A DNA stretch of 64,000 nt, taken from NCBI GenBank assembly GCA_910577115.1, contig CAJTMC010000014.1, positions 1 through 64,000 on the forward strand, written 5' to 3'. Source of the stretch: an uncultured Lachnospiraceae bacterium (lineage in GTDB: Bacteria; Bacillota; Clostridia; Lachnospirales; Lachnospiraceae). Below are positions 43,243 to 51,788 of the stretch, piece after piece. The notes beneath the pieces were generated by a model. That model did no database searches. It worked only from the letters and a program-made list of their open reading frames with translations, and had not been told where the DNA came from. Positions within the stretch are counted from its first letter, which is position 1. Every line of letters starts with the position of its first letter. The translations under genes were made by a program, and so were the position numbers.

Positions 43243-44643
43243 ATGTATCAGACTTTTGAAGAAAATAAAAACTATTTGAATGATAAACTGCATGTCAGCG
43301 AGAGCTTTGACATTGTTAACCGCGAAATTACAATCGGTGAAAAGAATGCAGTCTTCTATTTTATAGACGGCTTTTGCAAAGACGAGATGATGCAAAAGCT
43401 TTTACAGTTCCTTATGGGCCTGAAAAGCGATGATATGCCGAAAAACGCAAAGGGCTTGAACAAACTTTTGCCCCACGTGGAGGTTGACCTTTCAAAGGAC
43501 TTTGAAGAAATTGCCAAAAACGTGCTCTGCGGCGTTTTTGCTGTAATTATTGAAGGGTTTGATGAGTGCATCTTAATAGACTCTCGCACCTATCCCGCCC
43601 GTGGCGTGTCTGAACCCGAAAAAGACAAGGTTTTAAGAGGATCAAAGGACGGCTTTGTGGAAACCATTGTATTTAATACTGCCCTGATACGACGCCGTAT
43701 CAGAAGCACCGATCTGAGAATGGAAATGCTCAGCGCAGGAAAAGCATCAAAAACTGACATAGTACTCTGTTACATGGACAGCCGCGTTGACAAGGAATTT
43801 CTGAAAAAAATCAGGGACCGTATCAACGATATTAAGGTAGATGCGCTCACTTTAAATCAGGAAAGTCTCGCAGAGTGCCTTTATACCTCAAAATGGTTTA
43901 ACCCTTTTCCAAAGTTTAAGTACACAGAACGTCCCGACACCGCCGCTGCACAGGTTCTTGAGGGAAGCATTATCATTTTAGTTGACAATTCTCCCTCCGC
44001 GATGATCCTTCCCATCAGCGTCCTCGACATGGTGCAGGAAGCCGATGACTTTTACTTTCCGCCTGTTACCGGCTCCTATTTAAGGTTATCCCGATTTTTG
44101 ATTCTAATACTGACCTACTTTGTCACACCCACATTTTTACTTTTAATGCAAAATCCCGACTGGATACCGCCAGGATTTGAATTTATAGTTGTGAAGGAAG
44201 ACATTAATGTACCGCTCATTTGGCAGTTTTTAATTCTTGAGCTTGCCATTGACGGTTTGCGCCTTGCCGCTGTGAACACACCAAACATGCTTTCGACTCC
44301 ATTAAGCGTTATGGCAGCCCTGATTCTCGGTGAGTTTTCCGTAAAAAGCGGTTGGTTTAACGCAGAAGTCATGCTGTACATGGCGTTTGTTGCAATTGCA
44401 AACTATACACATCCAAGCTATGAGCTCGGATATGCGATTAAATTTTTCAGAATCATCAATCTGATTCTGACTGCTATTTTCCAATTTTGGGGATATATTG
44501 CAGGTATTATTCTATTCTTTTTTGCAATTGTATCAAACAAAATGGTATCCGGTCAAAGCTACCTTTATCCAATTATTCCGTTTAGCTGGAAGAAACTCAG
44601 CCATGCATTATTCCGATACAGGCTGCCCAAATCTCAGGAATAA
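43243..44643 (+). CDS. GerA-family spore germination protein (SpoVAF-like)
   Basis: 466 aa from ATG 43243, five bases after GGGGG; earlier in-frame starts lack a site. A soluble N-terminal half (ENKNYLNDKLHVSESFDIVN, ILVDNSPSAMILPIS) and a C-terminal half with about five membrane segments containing NTPNMLSTPLSVMAALILGE, the GerA signature. It lacks the proline/charged extension of many GerAA receptors; the first 100 residues (KAVFYFIDGFCKDEMMQKLL) fit SpoVAF. It acts in the inner spore membrane. Alone, divergent from cotJABC; no gerB/gerC partners or spoVA genes here. Confidence 0.88.
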   Translation: MYQTFEENKNYLNDKLHVSESFDIVNREITIGEKNAVFYFIDGFCKDEMMQKLLQFLMGLKSDDMPKNAKGLNKLLPHVEVDLSKDFEEIAKNVLCGVFAVIIEGFDECILIDSRTYPARGVSEPEKDKVLRGSKDGFVETIVFNTALIRRRIRSTDLRMEMLSAGKASKTDIVLCYMDSRVDKEFLKKIRDRINDIKVDALTLNQESLAECLYTSKWFNPFPKFKYTERPDTAAAQVLEGSIIILVDNSPSAMILPISVLDMVQEADDFYFPPVTGSYLRLSRFLILILTYFVTPTFLLLMQNPDWIPPGFEFIVVKEDINVPLIWQFLILELAIDGLRLAAVNTPNMLSTPLSVMAALILGEFSVKSGWFNAEVMLYMAFVAIANYTHPSYELGYAIKFFRIINLILTAIFQFWGYIAGIILFFFAIVSNKMVSGQSYLYPIIPFSWKKLSHALFRYRLPKSQE

Positions 44644-44703
44644 AAAATTTGCTTTTTGAGACCTTTTTATTGAATAAATAGACTGCTTTTTCCGTAAACT
44701 AAA

Positions 44704-44757
44704 ACAGAGGGTATCCTCGAAGTCATGTAATGACTTGTGAGATACTCTCTTATTTTT
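44704..44757. terminator. Bidirectional terminator between GerA-family gene and dut
   Basis: AGAGGGTATC...AAGTCA and TGACTT...GATACTCTCT form a long interrupted stem, bounded by A- and T-rich runs. Overlaps the dut stop by two bases. Confidence 0.75.
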
Positions 44758-45208
44758 AGTTTCTCCCTGTAGAGCCAAACCCTCCGCGGTTTGGTCCGGT
44801 CAGTTCACTGACATCCTCAAATTCAATGTCCGGCTGCTGCTCCATAATCCGAAACTGGCAGATACGGTCATTTACATGAATTTCGGTATCCCTCATGGCA
44901 TACATTGGAACAAACCATGCATCATCGTTTCCACAATACCCACCCTCTCCGGTTTCTCTGTCAGGACCATCAATCACACCTTGGTGATTCACCTGTATCA
45001 ATCCGAAATTTTTAAAAGTAGAGCTTCTTGGAACAACATGCGCCTCATAGCCTCTTGGCAGTTCTACTGCTATCCCGAGCGGTATCAGCTTAAACTCGCC
45101 TTTTTTCATCACCACGTCCTGCGCCGCCCGAAGGTCAATCCAGTTTCCCTTTGAAATCTTCTCAAGCTTTTGTACTTTATCCGTAAAATATTTTATTTTA
45201 ATTTTCAC
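44756..45208 (-). CDS. dut: dUTP diphosphatase
   Basis: 150 aa trimeric dUTPase. Motifs: WIDLRAAQDV (motif 1 region), PRSSTFKNFGL (motif 2), NHQGVIDGPD with catalytic Asp (motif 3), NDRICQFRI (motif 4) and GPNRGGFGSTG (motif 5, C-terminal flap). Prevents uracil in DNA and supplies dUMP. It is the last gene of the nrdD-nrdG-dut operon, under the NrdR-type promoter at 48160-48246. Confidence 0.96.
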   Translation of the reverse strand: MKIKIKYFTDKVQKLEKISKGNWIDLRAAQDVVMKKGEFKLIPLGIAVELPRGYEAHVVPRSSTFKNFGLIQVNHQGVIDGPDRETGEGGYCGNDDAWFVPMYAMRDTEIHVNDRICQFRIMEQQPDIEFEDVSELTGPNRGGFGSTGRN

Positions 45209-45236
45209 TATGTGCTCCTTTTGTCAACCAAGTATA

Positions 45237-45818
45237 TTATGCTTTCTTTATCGAACAGCTTCCGCCCATGCTAAACGGAATAATATTCGTTTCGCGTCCC
45301 ATCGGAATGTCGTCATGATCCTCGCAGTAAAGCAATGGTACTGTTCTATCTTCCCCTGCAAGTGTAGACTGCACATCTATGACACGTTGATTTCTGCTAC
45401 CCTTCCACATAAGCGTCGCGTCCTTCTTGTCCTGCTCAAATTCCCCATCAACAAGCACGTCCACATACTTCATCAGAGAAGAATTCATTATATTTTCCCA
45501 CACATCACCTGTATAAAGCCATATGGTCTTATCCGGATATTTCTCCCGAATTTCCATTGCAAGCTGTTTAACACCACCGCGGTTTGCACAATGGAGCGGA
45601 TCGCCTCCCGAAAACGTAATTCCTGATATATATGGCTGGTCAAGCTGCTCAAAAATCTCACGCTTCGCATCTTCATCAAATTCAAGCCCGCCATCGGGAT
45701 CCCATGTAACAGGGTTCTGACACCCCTTGCAGCAATGTTCACATCCTGCCACCCATAGAACAACTCTCAAACCATCTCCGTTTAACATATCGTCTTTTGT
45801 AATATTGTGATATCTCAT
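45237..45818 (-). CDS. nrdG: Anaerobic ribonucleotide reductase activase
   Basis: 193 aa radical-SAM enzyme with CEHCCKGCQN (C-x3-C-x2-C) near residues 26-35, followed by TFSGGDPLH (SAM-binding GGDP). It generates the glycyl radical on NrdD. Placed 90 bases after the nrdD stop and before dut in one operon. Confidence 0.97.
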   Translation of the reverse strand: MRYHNITKDDMLNGDGLRVVLWVAGCEHCCKGCQNPVTWDPDGGLEFDEDAKREIFEQLDQPYISGITFSGGDPLHCANRGGVKQLAMEIREKYPDKTIWLYTGDVWENIMNSSLMKYVDVLVDGEFEQDKKDATLMWKGSRNQRVIDVQSTLAGEDRTVPLLYCEDHDDIPMGRETNIIPFSMGGSCSIKKA

Positions 45819-45908
45819 TACGCGTCAACCTCTTATTCACTATATTTTCTTATATCATGAAGTACACTGCTCATTGCGTTCTTCTAAAACATAGAATTTC
45901 CTCATTTT

Positions 45909-48074
45909 TTACATACTTTTCCGCTCTGCAATTTCTGCCATCTTGGCATCATTTAACCGCGTATCTCCGTGTACACGCGAATAGGACAAATAACCGTTCA
46001 TACGATCAATCTTTGTCAGATTTTTGCTGCCACATTTCGGACATACATCCATCTCAAGCTCCTGATGACCGCAATCATCACAGTATGCAAGCGACAAATT
46101 AACACCCTCGTAAAATCCCATTTCCATTGCACGCCGCACCAGCGTCTTGATTGCCGCAATATTATAATCAATCGGATACTTTACATACTGTATTTTTCCG
46201 CCATTTGAAAGCTCCCAAAAGCGATATTCCAAGTTTTGCTTCTCAATCGGGGTAATATCCTCTGTTACATGGCAGTGAAAGCTATTGCTGACATATTCCC
46301 TGTCAGAGACACCCTCGACAATGCCATATTTTGCCCGAAACTGCTTTACCTGAAGACCGCAAAGATTCTCTGCAGGCGTTCCATAAATTGCATAAAGATT
46401 CCCGTCCTCCTCCTTAAAGCGGTTCACCTCTTTATTGATGTATTCCAAAACCTCCATCGCAAATGCGCCATCTTCCACAAGAGACTTTCCGTTATAAAGC
46501 ATCTGAAGTTCATTAAATGCCGTAATGCCGAAGGAAGCGGTTGCAGATTTCAAAAGGGGCTTAATCTTGTCAGAGAGCTTTAAATGTCCGCCCAAAAATC
46601 CGCCCTCGCAGTACGCCAGCGGATTGGTTGAAGCACGCATATTTCCAAGATAAGCATACGTCCTGATATGAAGCTGCCTGATTAAATTCAAATAATAATC
46701 CAATACCTCATAAAAGTCTCTGCTCTCCTGTCTTGCTTTAGCTAAAATCATCGGCAAATGCAGCGACACAGCTCCGACATTAAAACGTCCCACAAATACA
46801 GGACTGTCATTCTTATCCGCAGGATGCATTCCGCCTCTTTCATACCACGGTGACAAAAACGCGCGGCAGCCCATCGGAGAAATCGCTTTTCCATATTGCT
46901 TATACATACTTGCAATGTATCCCTTTCCCGTAAGACTTAGCCAATCAGGATACATTGTTTTGGCAGAACATTTAATTCCTGCTTCAAACACATCTTCCAG
47001 TTCTTTCCCTGGTCCATGTAAACTTTCATCATATAAAAAGACGATCTTAGGGAAGAGTACGGGTTTTTTGCACTCCTTCTTTCCTTGTCCCTTTCTTCTT
47101 ACATTAAGCATATGAATAGTTGCCATCTTTGCAAACCGTTCTCTGCCAATACCGGCTGTCACAGTGATAAACGGGTAATCACCACGGCTACTTGCTACTG
47201 TATTAAACTTATACTCCCAGCCCTGAAACCCCTGATCAAACTCACGTTCTACATCTGCCAGTGATACTTCTTCCGCCTTTTTTTCATCAATACCAAGTGA
47301 TTTGTATTTTTCGAGTGCTGCCTGATATGTTTTCTCTGCATAGGGCGCAAGAATTTTATCCACCTCCGGTACAGTAAATCCACCATACTGCTGACTTGCT
47401 GCGCTCAAAACAATATCACCGATTACATCAAATGCAACATCAAGCGATTTTGGCTCATTATACCAAATGTTGCCCATCTCAAAACCACCCGAAAGGACGT
47501 TTTGCACATCAAAAAGACAACAGTTCATCGTATCACGGCGCGCCGACATATCGTGCACGTAAATGTAACCATCCCTGCATGCCTGTATCTCCTCGGTGGT
47601 CATAAAAAATTTCTGATAGAGTTCTTTATTAAACTGGTTAAAAATCAGACTTCGCTTTGTAGAAACAAGAGCCGAATCCGTATTAGCATTCTCCTTATCA
47701 CCTACATACATGATAGACTGACTCTTTTTGTACACATCGTCCATCATACGCACGAAGTCCTGTTTATAATTCCGATAATCACGATAGCTCTTGGCTACGA
47801 CCGGCTTTACCTCCTCAAGAGCGCTCTCCACAATATTGTGCATTACGGGAATCGGAATTTCACCTGTTTCCATCTCGTCCACCTTGTTAATTACATAACT
47901 GCATATATGACACTTATCCTCATCTGTAAACTTTGCAAGAGCACGGTATGCCGACTTTCCGACAGCCGTTATTACTTTCTGCACATTAAATGCTTCCCTG
48001 CTTCCATCTTTTTTAATGACATAGACCGTATTTTTCGGTTTGTAAAGTGCACCGTAGTCAATTTCTTCGTTCAT
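45909..48074 (-). CDS. nrdD: Anaerobic ribonucleoside-triphosphate reductase
   Basis: 721 aa from ATG 48074, six bases after GGAGG; the ATG two codons earlier overlaps the ribosome site. ATP-cone near residues 12-100 (GSREAFNVQKVITAVGKSAY), the glycyl-radical barrel (CLFDVQNVL, SGGFEMGNIW; CNGL-type cysteines), a zinc ribbon YCDDCGHQELEMDVCPKCG, and the glycyl radical site DRMNGYLSY with G about residue 694. It reduces NTPs to dNTPs in the absence of oxygen using formate. It starts the nrdD-nrdG-dut operon. Confidence 0.97.
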   Translation of the reverse strand: MNEEIDYGALYKPKNTVYVIKKDGSREAFNVQKVITAVGKSAYRALAKFTDEDKCHICSYVINKVDEMETGEIPIPVMHNIVESALEEVKPVVAKSYRDYRNYKQDFVRMMDDVYKKSQSIMYVGDKENANTDSALVSTKRSLIFNQFNKELYQKFFMTTEEIQACRDGYIYVHDMSARRDTMNCCLFDVQNVLSGGFEMGNIWYNEPKSLDVAFDVIGDIVLSAASQQYGGFTVPEVDKILAPYAEKTYQAALEKYKSLGIDEKKAEEVSLADVEREFDQGFQGWEYKFNTVASSRGDYPFITVTAGIGRERFAKMATIHMLNVRRKGQGKKECKKPVLFPKIVFLYDESLHGPGKELEDVFEAGIKCSAKTMYPDWLSLTGKGYIASMYKQYGKAISPMGCRAFLSPWYERGGMHPADKNDSPVFVGRFNVGAVSLHLPMILAKARQESRDFYEVLDYYLNLIRQLHIRTYAYLGNMRASTNPLAYCEGGFLGGHLKLSDKIKPLLKSATASFGITAFNELQMLYNGKSLVEDGAFAMEVLEYINKEVNRFKEEDGNLYAIYGTPAENLCGLQVKQFRAKYGIVEGVSDREYVSNSFHCHVTEDITPIEKQNLEYRFWELSNGGKIQYVKYPIDYNIAAIKTLVRRAMEMGFYEGVNLSLAYCDDCGHQELEMDVCPKCGSKNLTKIDRMNGYLSYSRVHGDTRLNDAKMAEIAERKSM

Positions 48075-48162
48075 TTTCATCCTCCATGCTGAATTTCCCT
48101 ATTGTATGTCTGACACTAAGTTTCCAGAATATTTTCACAACCACCCTGAATACTACAAATTG

Positions 48163-48206
48163 TATTTATATAGTATGTGTTATTTAATTCGCATACTATA
48201 TATAGT
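48163..48206 (-). promoter_or_regulatory. Twin NrdR boxes upstream of nrdD
   Basis: Box 2 at 48195-48206 is the perfect palindrome ACTATATATAGT; box 1 at 48163-48174 (TATTTATATAGT) matches it at 9 of 12 positions. The start-to-start distance is 32 bp, three helical turns, the spacing typical of NrdR box pairs (consensus ACACTATATATTGTGT-like). They lie just downstream of the -10 box, where NrdR would block transcription when dATP is high. Confidence 0.75.
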
Positions 48207-48217
48207 GCCTGTTTACT

Positions 48218-48246
48218 AGTATAGAATAATTACCATACTATGTCAA
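48218..48246 (-). promoter_or_regulatory. Sigma-A promoter of nrdD
   Basis: TTGACA (48241-48246), 17-base spacer, TATACT (48218-48223), minus strand. It starts transcription just before the NrdR boxes. Confidence 0.85.
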
Positions 48247-48883
48247 TTAAACTTATTCACAGTAAACAACAATTTTATTTATATAAATACAACAATTTTT
48301 ATAAAATGCAGAAAATCCTATTGACTTATTCAAGAATCTTGTTCCTAATTTTCAAAAAGTATTCGATATAGAAAGATAACGTGTGTCCAACAGGAAATTA
48401 ACGCACATTTGATTATGCATAACTTTGCGGAAATGATTACCTCGCACGCAGCCCATAACTGTATAAGCATTTCATCAATTCTTATATAGAATAGCCTAAA
48501 ACCAATCCATTGTATAACTGTTTTTCCGACAGATGAAAGTCTGCTGATTTGTCATGACTGAAAAAAGATAACAGAAACAGAAGAATCAAATATCTTCCGT
48601 CTCTGTTTAAAAGATTTTTATATCAATCTTAACTTCATGACATTGAACGACAGACCTCACCACTTTTATCATCATATACTGGCAAAGCAAAACGGATAAT
48701 CAGTACAATTTTCTCTCCATTAAGGTCAGCAACAATATTTACGTTTCTATCCACGATATCCTATTTTCTACCCTGTGTTCTCGAAATTATATAAAATTTT
48801 TCTTTCGGATTTTACCCTATTTTGTTTCAGCAAATAATTAGCCAAAATAATTATATAATACAATCACAAACTACCCGGAGAAA
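48247..48883. other. Gap with a decayed frame and a hairpin
   Basis: About 640 bases without a good gene. The minus strand has a 41-codon frame at 48635-48760 (DIVDRNVNIVADLNGEKIVL, then IRFALPVYDDKSGEVCR) preceded in frame by TAG, looking like the remnant of an accessory gene. At 48570-48612 an imperfect hairpin (AACAGA ... AGAAGA with TCTTC ... TCTGTT) followed by T-rich DNA could be its terminator. The rest is AT-rich with no clear signal. Confidence 0.4.
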
Positions 48884-49729
48884 TTAAAAATAGTCCTCCA
48901 TATACCCATCCACAAGCCACTTATTCACAAGCGCTCCGCAGAAAAAAATATACATGCAGAAATAAAGCCAAATCATCACTATAATAATGGTCGTCAGACT
49001 TCCATACATCGAAAAGCCTCCAAAATAATCCACATACACCGAAAAGCCAAACGAATACAATGTCCAAAAAACAGAGGTAAACACTGCTCCGGGATAATGC
49101 TCTTTCCATGCCAGCTGGTTATTTGGAAGAATACTGTACATGGTACAGAACACGACAGAAATCATTGCCGCTACCAAAATATGCCGTAATCCTCCCACTG
49201 CCCGCCAAAGCTCCGATGTAATCCCACCGTCCTTAATGATCCACTTTGCAATCGTATTTCCAAATACAAGCAAACCGATTGATAACAATACAGCAAGCAG
49301 TAAAAATATTGTATACAACGCCGCCTTTATCCTCAAAAGAATATAGTTCCTCGACTCGTCAACCTCATAAATATGATTTAACCCCCGTATCAATGCAAGT
49401 ACGCCCTTTGATGCCGACCAGATAATGACCACCGCAGAAACTGACAGGAGTGTCATATTATTGCCATGATAGCTGTCAATAATTCCGACAAGAAAGCTAT
49501 ACACCCGCTCCGGAATCACTGCCTGCGAAATCGTTACCATATTCTTTTTTACGATTGCATCATGGGGAAGCAGTCCGCTCACTACCATAATCATGGGAAT
49601 GATAGAAAGAAATAAAAAGAACGCCGCCCCCGAGGCGTAGGTGCTGACCTCCGCCTCCTGAACGGATTTGCGTATATCTTTTTGCAGTCTGTATATTTTA
49701 AAGTAAATACTTTCCTTATATGCTTTCAT
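48884..49729 (-). CDS. YihY/BrkB-family membrane protein
   Basis: 281 aa integral membrane protein with about six membrane segments: AAFFLFLSIIPMIMVVSGLL, VSAVVIIWSASKGVLALIRG, LYTIFLLLAVLLSIGLLVFG, HILVAAMISVVFCTMYSILP and the final ITIIIVMIWLYFCMYIFFCG. YASGAAFFLFLSIIPM is the YihY/UPF0761 signature (formerly mis-called ribonuclease BN). Function is unknown. It follows the SpoIID-like gene by 29 bases in the same direction. Confidence 0.9.
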   Translation of the reverse strand: MKAYKESIYFKIYRLQKDIRKSVQEAEVSTYASGAAFFLFLSIIPMIMVVSGLLPHDAIVKKNMVTISQAVIPERVYSFLVGIIDSYHGNNMTLLSVSAVVIIWSASKGVLALIRGLNHIYEVDESRNYILLRIKAALYTIFLLLAVLLSIGLLVFGNTIAKWIIKDGGITSELWRAVGGLRHILVAAMISVVFCTMYSILPNNQLAWKEHYPGAVFTSVFWTLYSFGFSVYVDYFGGFSMYGSLTTIIIVMIWLYFCMYIFFCGALVNKWLVDGYMEDYF

Positions 49730-49758
49730 CCACTGCGCCTCTTTTCGTGTCGTAGGGC

Positions 49759-51327
49759 TTATTTTAAGCTGTCTACGGACATTATGGCTCCGTTATAATA
49801 ATATGCCAGTATCTCATAAGCTGTGCATCCCCGGTCTGCCAGACACTTTGCACCGTTCTGCGACATTCCGCACCCATGCCCAAGCCCTGCACCATGTATG
49901 ACGATTTCCCTTAAATTATCCCCACTTTCCGCATTATTATCAGAACCCGTATTGCCATATTTTTTTTCAATATAAAAGTAAGCGCTTGCAAGCAAATCTC
50001 CCAAACTGTACTGCGAACCGTCCTTTTTGACAAGCGTATCTCCCGCCGTTCCGAATGCCTGTCTGATGACATGCTGCGTCCGCACACTCACCATGAAATT
50101 CTGCGTTTCTATGATAATCCCCGTCACAAGACCACTCTTATGACGCTTTAAAATGCGTATATCTTTCACCGCACATTCCTCCAATATTTTTTCTTTCGAG
50201 AGATATTGGGAACGAATCCGAACATTCTGCGGCTGTGCATTGGAAAGCTCATACAATTTCTGCAAAAATGTCCGGCACGCCTCCCCTTCTAAGCTTTTGT
50301 CATAATTCCAGCGGTACCATGCCTCTCCAAACTCCGGATCAGACGGATTTCCATTGTCAATAAATTGCTGATAAGCTGCTTCTCCCTCCGTATTATTTTC
50401 TGCAAAAATGTCCTCCCCTGTTTCGTATAAATAATTATCGGAAAAAGTTTCCAGCTCGCTCCACACCCGCGCACCACCATTGTAACCGCTCGACGTGGAA
50501 TAATAAAAGCTTTCAATTACTTCACCATCGTATGTAAGCACTTCATTTCTCGTATCATTGACCGCCAAAACTGCCTCCGCAGTCTCTTCTATGTTTTTGT
50601 ACACCTGAAAAGCCGTACTGTCGTCCACATTTGCCTTCCATTCCGGATAGGCATAGCTTTTTTTATGAAAATAGGTATATGTACGAGCGCTGATTGCCTG
50701 CGCCTTTAAAGCCTCTGCAGGGTAGGAAGACGGCATTTCACTTGGCACAACGCCATACAGATATTCCTCAACCTTAAGCTCATTGACCAACACAATCCCT
50801 TCACTTGTACCATAACATTCCATCGTTCCTCTATAAGAAGCCTCTGCACTTCGTTTTAAATTCGTAATGCGGCATACGCCTTGATCTTTTGCCGTAACCT
50901 TAAGTACCTCGGAATGATCCTGAAAAAGCTCTTTGGTAATCAAAAATTCTTCACCGCTTCCGCATTCGGTTACAGTATTTCCATACTCCACAATCATCCC
51001 GCTGTCACTTACAATGTTTATCGCTCCATGATAAATTCCCTGAAAGCCGTCCGTTTTAATCAGAACTCTGATCGTATCGGAAAGCGCCTCCACTCTGCTG
51101 ATTTCCTCTTCTTTCTGTGTGATACCGCCTGCAAGGTCTTTTGTATCTTCCTCCTGTTTCTTATCCTCGTTCTCTGTAATCCCTTCATGTTCTTTCAGAT
51201 CCTGTGTTGATACATTGCACCAATAAATTCCCGCTGCCAAAACCAACCACAAAAACACCGTTATCAACTTTTTCAGTATTATTTTTCCACGCCTGTTTTC
51301 CTGAATTTCCTTATACCTCCACATCAA
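49759..51327 (-). CDS. SpoIID/LytB-domain protein
   Basis: 522 aa. One membrane segment near 18-37 (KLITVFLWLVLAAGIYW), a Glu/Lys-rich linker, a beta domain, then the SpoIID core: NELKVEEYLYGVVPSEMPSS (catalytic Glu region), AQAISARTYTY, STSSGYNGGARVW and GAGLGHGCGMSQNGAKCLADR. SpoIID is a lytic transglycosylase-type enzyme for septal peptidoglycan during engulfment; the linker and size fit a LytB/SpoIID relative rather than spoIID itself, which is normally next to spoIIQ or spoIIID. No such neighbour here. Confidence 0.88.
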   Translation of the reverse strand: MMWRYKEIQENRRGKIILKKLITVFLWLVLAAGIYWCNVSTQDLKEHEGITENEDKKQEEDTKDLAGGITQKEEEISRVEALSDTIRVLIKTDGFQGIYHGAINIVSDSGMIVEYGNTVTECGSGEEFLITKELFQDHSEVLKVTAKDQGVCRITNLKRSAEASYRGTMECYGTSEGIVLVNELKVEEYLYGVVPSEMPSSYPAEALKAQAISARTYTYFHKKSYAYPEWKANVDDSTAFQVYKNIEETAEAVLAVNDTRNEVLTYDGEVIESFYYSTSSGYNGGARVWSELETFSDNYLYETGEDIFAENNTEGEAAYQQFIDNGNPSDPEFGEAWYRWNYDKSLEGEACRTFLQKLYELSNAQPQNVRIRSQYLSKEKILEECAVKDIRILKRHKSGLVTGIIIETQNFMVSVRTQHVIRQAFGTAGDTLVKKDGSQYSLGDLLASAYFYIEKKYGNTGSDNNAESGDNLREIVIHGAGLGHGCGMSQNGAKCLADRGCTAYEILAYYYNGAIMSVDSLK

Positions 51328-51424
51328 TTGTTGGATAACTTATTTACATGAACATATGTATCAAACGCCGGCATGCCGCTTTATCAAGCCCAAAACACCT
51401 GCACGCAAAGGCTGTTATCGAACG

Positions 51425-51642
51425 AAAAAGCAGCCCGCAAAGGCTGCTTTTCTTCATTCGTATATCCCCAAAATGCCGGCTCCTGTATTTTGACTCCTAG
51501 CCAATGCTAGGTGGGCAACCGCAACCATCTCGCTGTCTTCCCCTGGCCAAAATGGGGGGCATGACATTAATCAGGCAATATAGGAATCCCGTTTAAAGTG
51601 ATGTAGGTTCAAAATAGCAAGAGTTATCGAACATCTCAGATT
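51425..51642 (-). ncRNA. Independent structured noncoding RNA (~218 nt), raiA-motif-like
   Basis: The interval has no coding frame but has its own strong promoter (51649-51677) and ends in a perfect intrinsic terminator (AGCAGCC/GGCTGCT, T5 at 51425-51429). Internal features on the RNA strand: a perfect hairpin CCTAGC-ATTG-GCTAGG near 51496-51511, a C-rich/G-rich pair (GCCCCCC ... AGGGG), and short complementary pieces joining CATGCC (51556-51562) with GGCAT near 51475. The conserved-looking core (CTGATTAATGTCATGCCCCC and GATGGTTGCGGTTGCCCACC) does not fit tmRNA, RNase P, SRP or 6S by inspection. It recalls the raiA-motif RNAs of Firmicutes; this name is a guess. Confidence 0.7.
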
Positions 51643-51648
51643 AATTAT

Positions 51649-51677
51649 AGTATACCCTATCATTATCAAAATATCAA
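51649..51677 (-). promoter_or_regulatory. Promoter of the noncoding RNA
   Basis: TTGATA (51672-51677), 17-base spacer, TATACT (51649-51654), minus strand. Transcription would start near 51642. Confidence 0.85.
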
Positions 51678-51788
51678 TATGTAACCCTCACACATCTTTA
51701 CTAATATTTGTAATTAAATTTTTGCAATTTTACATATGGATTTTTTCTGATTCCGGCGCATAAAATTCAATGCACGCTATTTGCACAA

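Noticed and set aside
51425..51642. 6S, SRP, RNase P or tmRNA identity for the noncoding RNA
   Set aside because: It lacks the SRP GNAR loop context, the tmRNA Ala-acceptor and tag, RNase P conserved regions, and the 6S central bubble arrangement as far as can be judged by eye.
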